The notes under the pieces: generated by a model
What the model was told of the DNA's origin: nothing
What the model saw: the letters and a program-made list of their open reading frames with translations, nothing else
Databases searched by the model: none
Part shown: positions 18,449 through 27,071 of the stretch, one piece after another
How positions within the stretch are numbered: the stretch's first letter is position 1
Layout of the letters: each line of letters starts with the position of its first letter
Assembly (NCBI RefSeq): GCF_030811655.1
Contig: NZ_JAUSRE010000025.1
Coordinates: 1 to 64,000, forward strand
Direction of reading: 5' to 3'
Length of the DNA stretch: 64,000 nucleotides
DNA from: Pseudarthrobacter enclensis
GTDB taxonomy: Bacteria > Actinomycetota > Actinomycetes > Actinomycetales > Micrococcaceae
Position numbers and translations under genes: made by a program

Positions 18449-18559
18449 TGGCAGTAAAAGCAGGTGCCGGCGTCGCAGTCCTCTGCTGACTCCTGCTCCG
18501 TTTGGCGCTCACTCATTTCCGGGTCCTTTCCGTGGGATTTTGAAGTAGTACCCCCTTCA

Positions 18560-18601
18560 AACGTTTGCCCGGGACCCCCGCTGGGGTCCCGGGCAAACGT
18601 T
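18560..18601. terminator. Long perfect hairpin between convergent genes
   Basis: A perfect 19-bp inverted repeat closes on a 4-nt loop (CGCT), between the MFS stop and the DctA stop. There is no T-run on either strand. The position and strength fit a bidirectional transcription stop. Confidence 0.8.
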
Positions 18602-18624
18602 GGGGGCGGTGGCCTGCGGTCTGG

Positions 18625-19935
18625 CTAGTGCACCAGGGCCGGCTCGGCGAGCTGCACCTTCTCCGCTTCGGTGGGCACGAAGCCTGCCTGAAGCTCGGAG
18701 CGCAGCGTGGCCATGTCCAGCTCACCCTGCCATTTGGCGATTGCCACGCAGGAGACGATGTTGCAGACCGTGCTGGTCAGGGCGCGGGCCTCGCTCATGA
18801 AGCGGTCGATGCCAACGATGAGGGCCACGCCGGCCACGGGAAGGGTGGGCATGACCGTCAGGGTCGCCACCAGGGCCACGAAGCCACTTCCGGTGACGCC
18901 GGCCGCGCCCTTGGAGGTCAGCAGCATCATGCCGAGCATCAGCAGGATCTGGCCCCAGCTCACGTGGATGTCGCAGGCCTGGGCAATGAACATGGAGGCG
19001 AGCGTGAGATAGATGGCGGTGCCGGTGAGGTTGAAGGAGTAGCCGGTGGGGACCACCAGGCCCACAACGCTGCGGTCGCAGCCGATCCGCTCAAGCTTGG
19101 ACAGCAGGCGCGGCAGCACCGGCTCGCTGGAGGACGTGGCGAGGACGATCAGGAATTCGTCCTTGAAGTAGCGCAGGATCTGCCACAGGCTGAAGCCGGT
19201 CACCTTTGCCAGAATGCCCAGGCCGACCACCACGAAGACGATGCAGGCGGCGTAGAAGGCCAGGATCAGCATGCCGAGGTTTCCGATGGAGTGGGCGCCG
19301 TACTTGCCCACGGTGAATGCCATGGCGCCGAAGGCTCCCAGCGGAGCCACCTTCATGATGTAGCCGAACATGATGAAGAGCAGCTTGTTGAAGCTGTTGA
19401 CAACGTTCAGGGCCAGCTGGCCCGGTGCGCCGAGCTTGCTGAAGGCGAATCCGCAGAGCAGCGCAATCACCAGCACGGGCAGGACTTCACCGTCGGCGAA
19501 GGCGCCCACGAACGTGGTGGGGATGATGCTCAGGATGAAGTCCACAGGGTTGCTGCTCGGCAGCTGGGTGGTGTACTTCTGGGCCACCGATGAATCAAGG
19601 TGGGTCGGGTCGATGTGCATGCCCGCTCCCGGCTGGAACAGCATCACGGCTCCCAGGCCCAGGGCCAGGGCGAGCGCCGTCAGGGCGTAGAACAGTCCAA
19701 GCGAACGGACCAGGGTGGGGCCCACCTTCTTGGTGTCCCGCAGGGAGGTGATGCCGCCGACGATGGTGCAGAACACGATGGGGGCGATCATGAACTTCAC
19801 AAGTTTCACGAAACCGTCGCCGATGGGCTTGAGCGATGCGCCGAGGTCCGGCCACAGGGCGCCTACAACGACGCCGAGGGCAACTCCGATAAGTACCTGG
19901 ACATACAGGTGTCCGAGGATGGATTTGATCTTCAT
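18625..19935 (-). CDS. dctA: Dicarboxylate:cation symporter, DctA type
   Basis: The 436-residue membrane carrier belongs to the DAACS family. It has the family serine-rich motif ATSSSEPVLPRLL and the PTGYSFNLTGTAIY motif that lines the substrate site. The N-terminal KFMIAPIVFCTIVGGI also fits. These mark it as a C4-dicarboxylate (succinate, fumarate, malate) importer of the DctA group, not a glutamate carrier, though the exact substrate is inferred. AGGAAG precedes the ATG. The PrpF gene lies 55 bp upstream on the same strand, so the pair is probably one transcript opposite the LysR gene. Confidence 0.9.
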   Translation of the reverse strand: MKIKSILGHLYVQVLIGVALGVVVGALWPDLGASLKPIGDGFVKLVKFMIAPIVFCTIVGGITSLRDTKKVGPTLVRSLGLFYALTALALALGLGAVMLFQPGAGMHIDPTHLDSSVAQKYTTQLPSSNPVDFILSIIPTTFVGAFADGEVLPVLVIALLCGFAFSKLGAPGQLALNVVNSFNKLLFIMFGYIMKVAPLGAFGAMAFTVGKYGAHSIGNLGMLILAFYAACIVFVVVGLGILAKVTGFSLWQILRYFKDEFLIVLATSSSEPVLPRLLSKLERIGCDRSVVGLVVPTGYSFNLTGTAIYLTLASMFIAQACDIHVSWGQILLMLGMMLLTSKGAAGVTGSGFVALVATLTVMPTLPVAGVALIVGIDRFMSEARALTSTVCNIVSCVAIAKWQGELDMATLRSELQAGFVPTEAEKVQLAEPALVH

Positions 19936-19990
19936 TGAACAACTTCCTGCTTAGTGCGGCCCCATTAATGATGGGGCAAAGAGAGGGTGG

Positions 19991-21130
19991 TTAGGCGGAC
20001 AGCTCAGCGGCCGCGGCCACATCGATATCTGCGGTAGCGATGTGGCGGGCTGCCCGGTGGAGAGCCACTTCGCTGACGGTGCCGCTGTCATCGGAGATGA
20101 TTTCGGCGGTGATGACGCCGGCCGGCGTTCCTATCCGCAGCACGCGGGGGCTACCGGGGCTGGTGGGTGCCTGGCCTGCCGCGTTTGCCACGACGGACGA
20201 CTGGAGCGAGGCTGCCAGGGAAACCGCCACGGCTGATGTCAGGCCGATGGCCGGGTGGGGCGCGAGCATTGACAACATCCGCACCCGGACGTCATGGCTG
20301 TCGGCGGTGATGGTTGTTCCGTCTGCAGCCGTGTAGTCACCGGCGGGCGCCACAACACCCACTTTCGGAACAGCGTTCTGGGGCGGATCCTCAGGCTTCC
20401 GCAGGCCCATGATGAGGCCCGCTGATGCCCGTGCCGCAATGAGGGCGGGCAGCTGGCCGTTGAGGGTGTCCGTCATTGAGGAAAGATCGACGCCGGCCTC
20501 GTCGGCTGCGAGCAGTACGGCGGGTGCGCCTGCGTCCACCATCGTGGCGCTGAGCGTGGCGCCGTTCACCTCGAGCTGGTCCACCGCGTTGCCGGTGGGC
20601 AGGAGTGCACCCGTGTTCTGGCCCCAGGGGCCATGGAACGAGAGGCTGACGGGAACGCCGGCCGCGCTGCTGCCCGGAACCCTGGCCAGGCCGGACTTGG
20701 GAATGTGCCGGCCGGGGGTGGGAACCGTTCCGCTGAGCACTGCGCCGGAGGTGACGTGGCGCATGCGGACCTTCGTCATGCCGTCCTGGGCTTCAACGAT
20801 GCCTGTCTGAACTGCGAACAGGGCAATGGCGGTGGCGCAGTTGCCGCAGTTGGAGCCGAGTTCAACGGTAGGGTCACCGATCCCCACCTGGGCGAAGAGG
20901 TAGTCAAGGTCTGCCTCGGCACCGGGCGTTGCCCAGATGACTGCAGCCTTTGACGTGGTGGACGTTCCGCCGCCGACGCCGTCCAGCTGCCGCGCGTCCG
21001 CTGCGCCGAAGGCGGCGGACAGCAGTGCGGGGATTTCCTCGCGGGTGGGGGCGTGGAGGGCCACGTCCCTGGCATCGAAGAGCCAGCACTTGCTGGTGCC
21101 GCCCCGGTACCAATGTCCTTTGAGTCCCAC
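19991..21130 (-). CDS. PrpF family isomerase (first copy)
   Basis: The 379-residue enzyme matches the PrpF/4-oxalomesaconate tautomerase family, which moves double bonds in tricarboxylates such as 2-methylaconitate. Both key parts are present: GGTSKCWLF near the N-terminus, and the lysine in TSTTSKAAV with the cysteine in SNCGNCATAI, the residues used for proton transfer in PrpF. The start is GTG at 21130 with GAGGGAG upstream. It runs with dctA and is divergent from a LysR gene. No prpB, prpC or prpD is nearby. With TcuA in the island, aconitate isomerisation is a better guess than the methylcitrate cycle. Confidence 0.88.
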   Translation of the reverse strand: MGLKGHWYRGGTSKCWLFDARDVALHAPTREEIPALLSAAFGAADARQLDGVGGGTSTTSKAAVIWATPGAEADLDYLFAQVGIGDPTVELGSNCGNCATAIALFAVQTGIVEAQDGMTKVRMRHVTSGAVLSGTVPTPGRHIPKSGLARVPGSSAAGVPVSLSFHGPWGQNTGALLPTGNAVDQLEVNGATLSATMVDAGAPAVLLAADEAGVDLSSMTDTLNGQLPALIAARASAGLIMGLRKPEDPPQNAVPKVGVVAPAGDYTAADGTTITADSHDVRVRMLSMLAPHPAIGLTSAVAVSLAASLQSSVVANAAGQAPTSPGSPRVLRIGTPAGVITAEIISDDSGTVSEVALHRAARHIATADIDVAAAAELSA

Positions 21131-21194
21131 TGTATTTCTCCCTCGTAACTTGCAGGTGCTCTACTTCACAGCACCTTGTACTTCTACGATCCGG

Positions 21195-21216
21195 GATTGT
21201 TGCCTTCAGCACAATC
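21195..21216. promoter_or_regulatory. Candidate LysR-type operator
   Basis: GATTGT and ACAATC form an inverted repeat with a 10-bp spacer in the 128-bp gap between the divergent prpF and lysR genes. This is the usual geometry of a LysR T-N11-A box. Confidence 0.5.
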
Positions 21217-21258
21217 GCAAATAAATGGACAACCATCTAGTTTTGCTAAACTCAGTGC

Positions 21259-22164
21259 ATGGCAATCCTCGATCTCCACCGGCTCCATGTGCTTCGCGAG
21301 GTGGGCCGTTCCGGCTCCCTGACCTCCGCTGCTGCCGCACTTTCCTTCACCACCTCGGCGGTCTCGCAGCAGATCGCGAAACTCGAGCAGGAGATGGGTG
21401 TTGTCCTCATCGAGCGCCATCCCCGCGGCGTGGTCCTGACCGAGGCGGGGCACGCCCTGCTGCACTACGCCGACGACATCGACAGGACTGTAGAAGCCGC
21501 CCGGGCGGAAATGGGGGAGTTCGCGGGCCTTCGGCGGGGCCAGCTCCGGCTGGGAACATTTCCCACCGGCGGGGCCTCCCTGATGCCGGACGTTGTGCTG
21601 GCGTTCCGCGCCCGCCACCCTGAGGTGGCAGTGACGGTTGTCAGCGCCCGCAGGGACGGCCTGTTGGAACGGCTGCGGCGGCGCGAAATCGAACTGACGC
21701 TGCTGTGGGACTACCCCTGGCAGCAAATCGAGGACCCTGACCTGGCCCTGGTCAGGCTGACGAACGATCCAACAGTGCTGCTGGTGCCGCGGGAGCACCC
21801 CATTGCGAAGCTGGGCTCGGTCCGCATCGGCGCATTGAGCGACCAGGAGTGGGTGGTGCGCGACGAGCACCCCGTGGCCGACGTCCTCAGCCGGGTATGC
21901 CGCGATGCCGGGTTCGAGCCGCGGATCGCCTTCGCGGCCAACGATTACCAGGAGACACAGGGCATGGTGGCGGCAGGCATCGGGATCGCACTGGCACCCA
22001 GGCTGGCGCTGACGGCCCTGCGCCCCGACGTCGTGGCGGTCCCGCTCGCCGGGTCCCCGAAGCGGCGCATCCTCCTTGCCCACCTGGCGAACCGCAGGCT
22101 CAGCCCCGCCGCGCAGCAGGCAACCAAGGTGTTCCGTTCCATCGCCAAGGGCGCGGCTTCCTGA
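21259..22164 (+). CDS. LysR family transcriptional regulator
   Basis: The 301-residue regulator has the LysR N-terminal helix-turn-helix (about residues 1-60, including GSLTSAAAALSFTTSAVSQQIAKLEQEMG). A two-lobed ligand-binding domain follows from about residue 90. It is divergent from prpF-dctA with a LysR-like inverted repeat between them, so it most likely controls that pair and itself in response to the carboxylate. In Salmonella the tricarballylate genes are also run by a LysR protein (TcuR); whether this one is its counterpart is inference. Confidence 0.93.
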   Translation: MAILDLHRLHVLREVGRSGSLTSAAAALSFTTSAVSQQIAKLEQEMGVVLIERHPRGVVLTEAGHALLHYADDIDRTVEAARAEMGEFAGLRRGQLRLGTFPTGGASLMPDVVLAFRARHPEVAVTVVSARRDGLLERLRRREIELTLLWDYPWQQIEDPDLALVRLTNDPTVLLVPREHPIAKLGSVRIGALSDQEWVVRDEHPVADVLSRVCRDAGFEPRIAFAANDYQETQGMVAAGIGIALAPRLALTALRPDVVAVPLAGSPKRRILLAHLANRRLSPAAQQATKVFRSIAKGAAS

Positions 22165-22204
22165 CAAAGGAAGGGCCGGCGTCGTGCACCGTCTTTCCTG
22201 GCGC

Positions 22205-22925
22205 CTACCGGGCCAGCGGGCCGGCAACCAGCGCACGTGCCAGGTCCATGAACTCGGCGTGGGTCACCGGAGCCGGGGACGCCGTCGAAGCTGCCGGACG
22301 CGTGTTCCGGGCGATGGCGAAGCTGTCGCTGACGAAGCGCCGGTGCACTATGACGCTGCCGATGGCCGGGAGCACCAGCAGGAACTGGCCGTAGTTCCCC
22401 GCTGCCAGGAAGGCTCCCTCCCACAGTGGGTTCTCCTCCCGCGGCAGCCACCAGAGGTAGCCGTAGCCGCAGTTGCCAAAACCGGTACCCGGTGCCATGT
22501 CTGCCCGCCTGACGTGGGTGGCCACGCTTTCCCTGACCCACTCCCGGGGTACGAGCTGACGGCCCTCCCATTGCCCTTCAGCAGCCATCAGCAGCCCAAT
22601 TTTTGCCAGGTCCCGTGCGGAGAGGAAGAGGTGGTAGGCCGGAAAGGCGGACTTTCCGGCGTCGCCGAGCATCAGCTGGCGTGCGGGGTCGTATTCTTCA
22701 AACCCCAGCGGACCGGCCAGGTATTTCCCGAACGCGTCGAAGACGGACAGCCCGCTGATCTTCGCGAAGATGGCGCCTGCGGCGTTGAAATCCCAGTTGT
22801 TGTAGAGGAAATACTGCCCCGGCGCCTTGGTGCCCCGCGCGGGAAACGCATGCTCGTCGCTGCCCGTCCCGGAGGACCAGCAGGGACGAGGTATTCCGGG
22901 GCAACGCAAGTGCACGGGCGGTCAC
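22205..22925 (-). pseudogene. Broken serine hydrolase (class C beta-lactamase-like) gene
   Basis: The main frame from 22205 to about 22860 encodes the C-terminal part of a beta-lactamase-family hydrolase: APGQYFLYNNWDFNAAG (with the YxN-type motif), FPAYHLFLSARDLAKIGLLM and GYGYLWWLP. The N-terminal half with the SxxK nucleophile is absent. Just upstream, in a different frame, are the remains of a start (LPRNTSSLLVLRDGQ), which in intact relatives comes about 100 residues earlier. An internal deletion plus frameshift therefore removed the active site. The first 22 residues of the open frame are out-of-frame junk. It lies between the LysR gene and the ABC importer and is probably non-functional. 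Confidence 0.75.
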
Positions 22926-22952
22926 GGGGCTCCTGTTGAGTGGATGAAGAAA

Positions 22953-22994
22953 CCGTGCCTGGGAACCCGGCGGAGGCCGGGTCCCCAGGCACGG
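22953..22994. terminator. Hairpin after the ABC importer operon
   Basis: CCGTGCCTGGG pairs with CCCAGGCACGG, extended by CCGG/CCGG inside with small mismatches. It is 11 bp after the stop of the binding-protein gene on the minus strand. Confidence 0.75.
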
Positions 22995-23004
22995 GATGAC
23001 GGGC

Positions 23005-24123
23005 TTACTTGGTGTAGCCGAAGACCTGGTTCCACTTGGCCAGGTCGTCCTTGCCGTACGTGGTGGCGTCGCTGTTCTGCATCCGGTAAACCTTGCCGGA
23101 ATCGACGGCGGGGAGGGTCACGCCCATGATGGTGGGCGGTGCCACGTCGGTGCGGACCGGGTATTCACCGATCTGCGAGAAGACCTGCTGGCCCTGCTTG
23201 GAAAGGTTGTAGTTCATGAAGACCTTCGCGGCTTCCACGTTCACGGCCGTGCCCGTCATGCCCAGGTAGTAGTCGTAGGAGACCAGTCCTTCCTCCGGGA
23301 CGATGAACTTGACGGGCGCCTTGTCCTGCACGGCCGAGATGTTGGTACCGCTGATGGTCACCGTGCCCACGGCCACCTCACCGCGGGCCAGGGCGGTGGC
23401 CTCAGCGCCCAGGGAGTCGTAAATCTTGGGCTTCTGCGCGGCGTACTTGGCGAAGTAGTCGCCGCCCATCTTGGTTTCCATGAACCTGTTCAGGGCGGCG
23501 GTGCTGCCGCCCGAGCCGCCCTGCACGATGCCGATCTTGCCCTGCCACTTGCCGCCCACCGCGTCTGCCCACGACTTGGGGGCATCCGCTTCCTTCACCA
23601 GCTGGGTGTTGTAGCCCAGGGTGTACACCGAGTTGAACATGCGGGTGAACTGGCCACCGTCCACGGAAACGTCCTTGAGGGCCGAGGCGCCGGGGACGTC
23701 GTAGGCCTTCCAGACTTTGGCGTCCTCCATGGACTTGGCGATCCGGTAGTCGGAGGTGCGGATCACGTCGGCGCTGAGCTTGCCCGCGCCCTGCTCGGAG
23801 AGCACGCGTTCGGAGAGCTTGTTGGGGGTGAGGCGGACGACGTTGACCTTGATGCCGGTGTCCTTGGTGAAGGCGTCCACCAGGGCGCTCTCAGAGGAAT
23901 CGGTGTATCCGGAGTAGAGGGACAGCGTCTGGGTCTTGGCCTTTTCGTAGGTGGCCTTGTCAGCGATGGATTCGCCGTTGATGACCAGCCCGTCATCAGT
24001 CTTCACGGCGGCACTGGCCGTGACGACGCCGGCACTCTGGGCAGCGCTTCCACAGCCAGTCAGGCTGAGGGCCAGGAGCACTCCGGCGGCGGTGAGGGCG
24101 GGGAGCTTGGACGCTAACTTCAT
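23005..24123 (-). CDS. ABC transporter substrate-binding lipoprotein (Fe3+/aminoethylphosphonate-like fold)
   Basis: The 372-residue precursor has lipobox LTGC (Cys24). The mature part is a family 1 solute-binding fold of the FbpA/AfuA/PhnS group (LYSGYTDSSESALVDAFTKDTGIKVNVVR). The tyrosine pair that binds iron in FbpA is not clearly present at the usual site, so an organic anion may be the ligand. ATG 24123 is preferred over TTG 24141 because AAAGGGA fits it. It is the last gene of a unit ATPase-permease-binding protein, which in turn follows prpF; a tricarboxylate ligand is a reasonable guess. Confidence 0.9.
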   Translation of the reverse strand: MKLASKLPALTAAGVLLALSLTGCGSAAQSAGVVTASAAVKTDDGLVINGESIADKATYEKAKTQTLSLYSGYTDSSESALVDAFTKDTGIKVNVVRLTPNKLSERVLSEQGAGKLSADVIRTSDYRIAKSMEDAKVWKAYDVPGASALKDVSVDGGQFTRMFNSVYTLGYNTQLVKEADAPKSWADAVGGKWQGKIGIVQGGSGGSTAALNRFMETKMGGDYFAKYAAQKPKIYDSLGAEATALARGEVAVGTVTISGTNISAVQDKAPVKFIVPEEGLVSYDYYLGMTGTAVNVEAAKVFMNYNLSKQGQQVFSQIGEYPVRTDVAPPTIMGVTLPAVDSGKVYRMQNSDATTYGKDDLAKWNQVFGYTK

Positions 24124-24156
24124 TGTGGGTGTCCCTTTCAAAGGTGGGTGTGAGGT

Positions 24157-25938
24157 TCAGTGCTTGGTCTTGCGTTCGCCGCCGACTTTTTGGGCGATGA
24201 CGGCGAGGATTCCGATGACGAGGCAGTACAGGACGCTGACGGCCGCAGCTGCCTGGCTTTGGCCGTTGTCAAAGTTGTCGAACACGAGGATGGACAGGAT
24301 CCGGGTGTTGGAGGTGAAGAGGAAGATGGAGGCGCTGAGCTCACGCATGGAGAGCATGAGGAACAGCAGGAACGAGGACATGATGCCCACGCGCATCAGG
24401 GGCAGCGTGACGTCCAGGACGGACCTTGTCCTCCCGGCGCCCAGCATGACGGCACTGTCCTCGAGGTCCTGGTCCATCTGGAGCATGGACGCGGATACAC
24501 CGCGGTAGCCCTGCGGCATGAACACCGCAACACAGGCGACGGCGAGGATGGCCAGCGTCCCGTAGATGGGCAGCGGCAGCAGCAGCCAGGTCCAGAGCAG
24601 CCCGATGCCCATGACGATCGCAGGGACGGCAAGGGGGGTCATCGCGACCAGTTCGATCAGGCGGCCCACCTTGGACTTGGTGCGGTAGCGGATGTAGGAG
24701 GCGATGAAGCTGAGGGTGGTGCCGGCGAATGCCGCGATCAGGGCCACCAGCACGCTGTTCTTAAGCGCGAGCTGGAAATCGTTGGATCCGAGGACTTCGA
24801 TCAGCTTGGCAAAGCTGAGCGAATTCGCCTCGAGCAGCTGCGACATGGAGGACACGAACGGGGTGGCCTGCATGGAAGCGGCGAGCAGGGCGAGCATGGG
24901 CAGGACCACCGAGACTGCGAAGTAGGCCAGCGCGATGATGGTGAAGGGCCATCGCATCCTGCGCAGCGGTACCTGGCGGGGACGGTTGCCCTTGCCGGTC
25001 ATGGTGGTGAATTTGCGCTTGTTGATGATGCGCTGCTGGATGAGGGTCACGGCCATCAGCGCAACGGTCAGGATGACGGCGACGCTGGCGGCCTGGTTGC
25101 TCTTGGCCGGTGTCGCGCTCATGAGGCGGTAAATGTAGGTGGGCAGCGTGTCCACCCCGGCGGGGTTGCCGATGACCTGGGCCACGGGGAAGTTTTCCAT
25201 CGTCAGTGCGAAGACCAGGACGGCGGAGCCCAGGATGGCCGGCAGGGCCAGGGGCAGGGTGACGGTCCGCAGCATGGTGCGGAGCGGGGCACCGTGGACC
25301 GTTGCAGCCTCTTCGAGGTCTGCGTTCATCATCGACAGTGAGCTGTGCAGCAGCAGGAAGGCGTACGGGGCGTAGAAGATGCCCAGGACGAAGACCAGGC
25401 CCGGAAGGCTGTAGATGTTGATGGCTGCATCAATGCCCAGGTCGCGGAGGAAGATGTTGATGTAGCCGGCGCTGGGCGAGCACAGCAGGGACCAGGCCAG
25501 GGCGCCCACCAGTGCGGGGATGAACATCGGTGCCATGCCGATGAAGAAGATGAACTTCCGCCAGGGCGCGTCGGAGCGTGCGCAGACGAAGGCAAGGAAC
25601 GCCCCGATGAGCAGGGCGATGACGGCCGAGCCGGCTCCCACCATGAGGGAGTCGACCAACGCCCCGAGTGCTTCCGGGGTGGCCAGCAGAGCCAGGTTGG
25701 ACAACGTGAGTCCGCCCAGGGAAATGCTGCCCGGCCGGGGAACGCTGTCCGAGAAGGCGGCCAGCAGGACCAGGGCGAGCGGGAGGACGATCAGGATGCC
25801 GAGGACGGCCAGGACGATCAGGCCCGGCGTGTTCTTCCGTAGGCCCGCGATGGTCCGGGCAGAGCGGTAGTCCCGGGGCGCGGGCTTTGGTGCGGGGCGG
25901 GCTTCGGCCCGGCTGGTCGCTACGGTCTTGAGGCTCAT
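24157..25938 (-). CDS. ABC transporter permease (two fused permease halves)
   Basis: The 593-residue protein carries two BPD_transp_1 permease domains in one chain (about residues 75-300 and 375-580), with about 12 membrane spans, as in FbpB/AfuB and PhnV-type systems. The two EAA loops are recognisable as EEAATVHGAPLRTMLRTVTLPL and EDSAVMLGAGRTRSVLDVTLPL. It docks the ATPase encoded just upstream, whose stop it overlaps by four bases. The binding-protein gene starts 33 bp after it. Confidence 0.93.
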   Translation of the reverse strand: MSLKTVATSRAEARPAPKPAPRDYRSARTIAGLRKNTPGLIVLAVLGILIVLPLALVLLAAFSDSVPRPGSISLGGLTLSNLALLATPEALGALVDSLMVGAGSAVIALLIGAFLAFVCARSDAPWRKFIFFIGMAPMFIPALVGALAWSLLCSPSAGYINIFLRDLGIDAAINIYSLPGLVFVLGIFYAPYAFLLLHSSLSMMNADLEEAATVHGAPLRTMLRTVTLPLALPAILGSAVLVFALTMENFPVAQVIGNPAGVDTLPTYIYRLMSATPAKSNQAASVAVILTVALMAVTLIQQRIINKRKFTTMTGKGNRPRQVPLRRMRWPFTIIALAYFAVSVVLPMLALLAASMQATPFVSSMSQLLEANSLSFAKLIEVLGSNDFQLALKNSVLVALIAAFAGTTLSFIASYIRYRTKSKVGRLIELVAMTPLAVPAIVMGIGLLWTWLLLPLPIYGTLAILAVACVAVFMPQGYRGVSASMLQMDQDLEDSAVMLGAGRTRSVLDVTLPLMRVGIMSSFLLFLMLSMRELSASIFLFTSNTRILSILVFDNFDNGQSQAAAAVSVLYCLVIGILAVIAQKVGGERKTKH

Positions 25939-27032
25939 GCGAGGACCTCGGCGGGCAGGATCTGGACTTCGCGGGGGTTGACGGTCACCCAGACCCGGTC
26001 GCCCACCTTGTGCTGCTCTCCGCGCCTCAGCCCGCCCAGGGCGTCAAGCTCGGGCCCGGATTCCAACTGGATCGCGTACCGGATGTCGTTCCCCTGGAAT
26101 CCCGCCACCCGTACAGTTCCCGGCCACGAGTTGGGGTGTTCCGTGGGCGCGGCCGTGATCTGCAGGTCCTCGGCGCGGATACAGACCTTGGGGGAGGTGC
26201 CGGCATCCTTGATTTCCTGTGCCGCCTGGACCGTGAGCCCGCTGTTGGCGATGCGGGCGGTGGTGGACCCGGATGCGGTGCCCTCGGTGGTGCAGTCCAT
26301 GATGTTGGAGACGCCCAGGAAGTGCGCGATCGAGGCGCTCGCGGGCGCTTCGTACATGTGCTGGGGCGCACCCATCTGCACAATGCGGCCGCCCTGGAGC
26401 AGCGCGATGCGGTCTGCCAGCGCGAAGGCTTCGTGCTGGTCGTGGGTGACGTACACGCAGGTGAGTCCGAGCTGGAGCTGGATTTCACGCAGCTCCACCC
26501 GGAGCCGGTCCCGCAGGCGGGCGTCAAGGTTGGAAAGGGGTTCGTCGAGCATGAGCACGCTGGGCCGCATCACCAGGCTGCGCGCCAGGGCGACGCGCTG
26601 CATCTGGCCGCCGCTGAGCAGGCTGGCGCCGCGGTCCGCATAGGGCTCCAGGCCCACCAGTGTGAGGGCTTCCATGACGCGCTCATCGATCTCGCTCTTG
26701 GGAAGCTTCTTCTGCTTGAGGGAGTAGGCCACGTTCTGGGCCACGGTCATGTGGGGCCACACGGCGTAGGACTGGAAGACCATGCCCACGTTGCGCTTGT
26801 TCGGGGGCAGGTTGATGCCCTTTTCGGAGTCGAAGACCACGACGTCGTCGATGATGATCCGCCCTGAGGTGGGTTCCTCCAGGCCGGCGATGCAGCGCAT
26901 GGTGCTGGTTTTGCCGCATCCCGATTGGCCCAGGAGGACGAGGGCTTCGCCGTCCTCGATGTCGAGGTTGAGGTTTTCAATGGCAGTGAAGCTTCCGTAC
27001 TTCAGCTGCAGGTTTTGAATGCTGATCTTCAT
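25935..27032 (-). CDS. ABC transporter ATP-binding protein (FbpC/PotA type)
   Basis: The 365-residue ATPase has Walker A GQSGCGKT at 35-42, a Q-loop (VFQSYAVWPHMTVAQNV), signature LSGGQMQRVALARSL and Walker B LMLDEPLSNLDARLR. A C-terminal TOBE-like domain follows (about 275-365). This layout belongs to the Fe3+/polyamine/phosphonate importers. It is first in the three-gene importer operon. The prpF gene (second copy) ends 39 bp upstream on the same strand, so all four may share a transcript from the 28.2 kb control region. Confidence 0.93.
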   Translation of the reverse strand: MKISIQNLQLKYGSFTAIENLNLDIEDGEALVLLGQSGCGKTSTMRCIAGLEEPTSGRIIIDDVVVFDSEKGINLPPNKRNVGMVFQSYAVWPHMTVAQNVAYSLKQKKLPKSEIDERVMEALTLVGLEPYADRGASLLSGGQMQRVALARSLVMRPSVLMLDEPLSNLDARLRDRLRVELREIQLQLGLTCVYVTHDQHEAFALADRIALLQGGRIVQMGAPQHMYEAPASASIAHFLGVSNIMDCTTEGTASGSTTARIANSGLTVQAAQEIKDAGTSPKVCIRAEDLQITAAPTEHPNSWPGTVRVAGFQGNDIRYAIQLESGPELDALGGLRRGEQHKVGDRVWVTVNPREVQILPAEVLA

Positions 27033-27071
27033 GGCTGATTCCTTGGGCTGGGTTTTTCCGTTAGGGGTTTT

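Noticed and set aside
18560..18601. Long palindrome considered as an attachment or recombination site
   Set aside because: Its place between two convergent stops is fully explained by a bidirectional terminator, and no integrase or second copy is seen.
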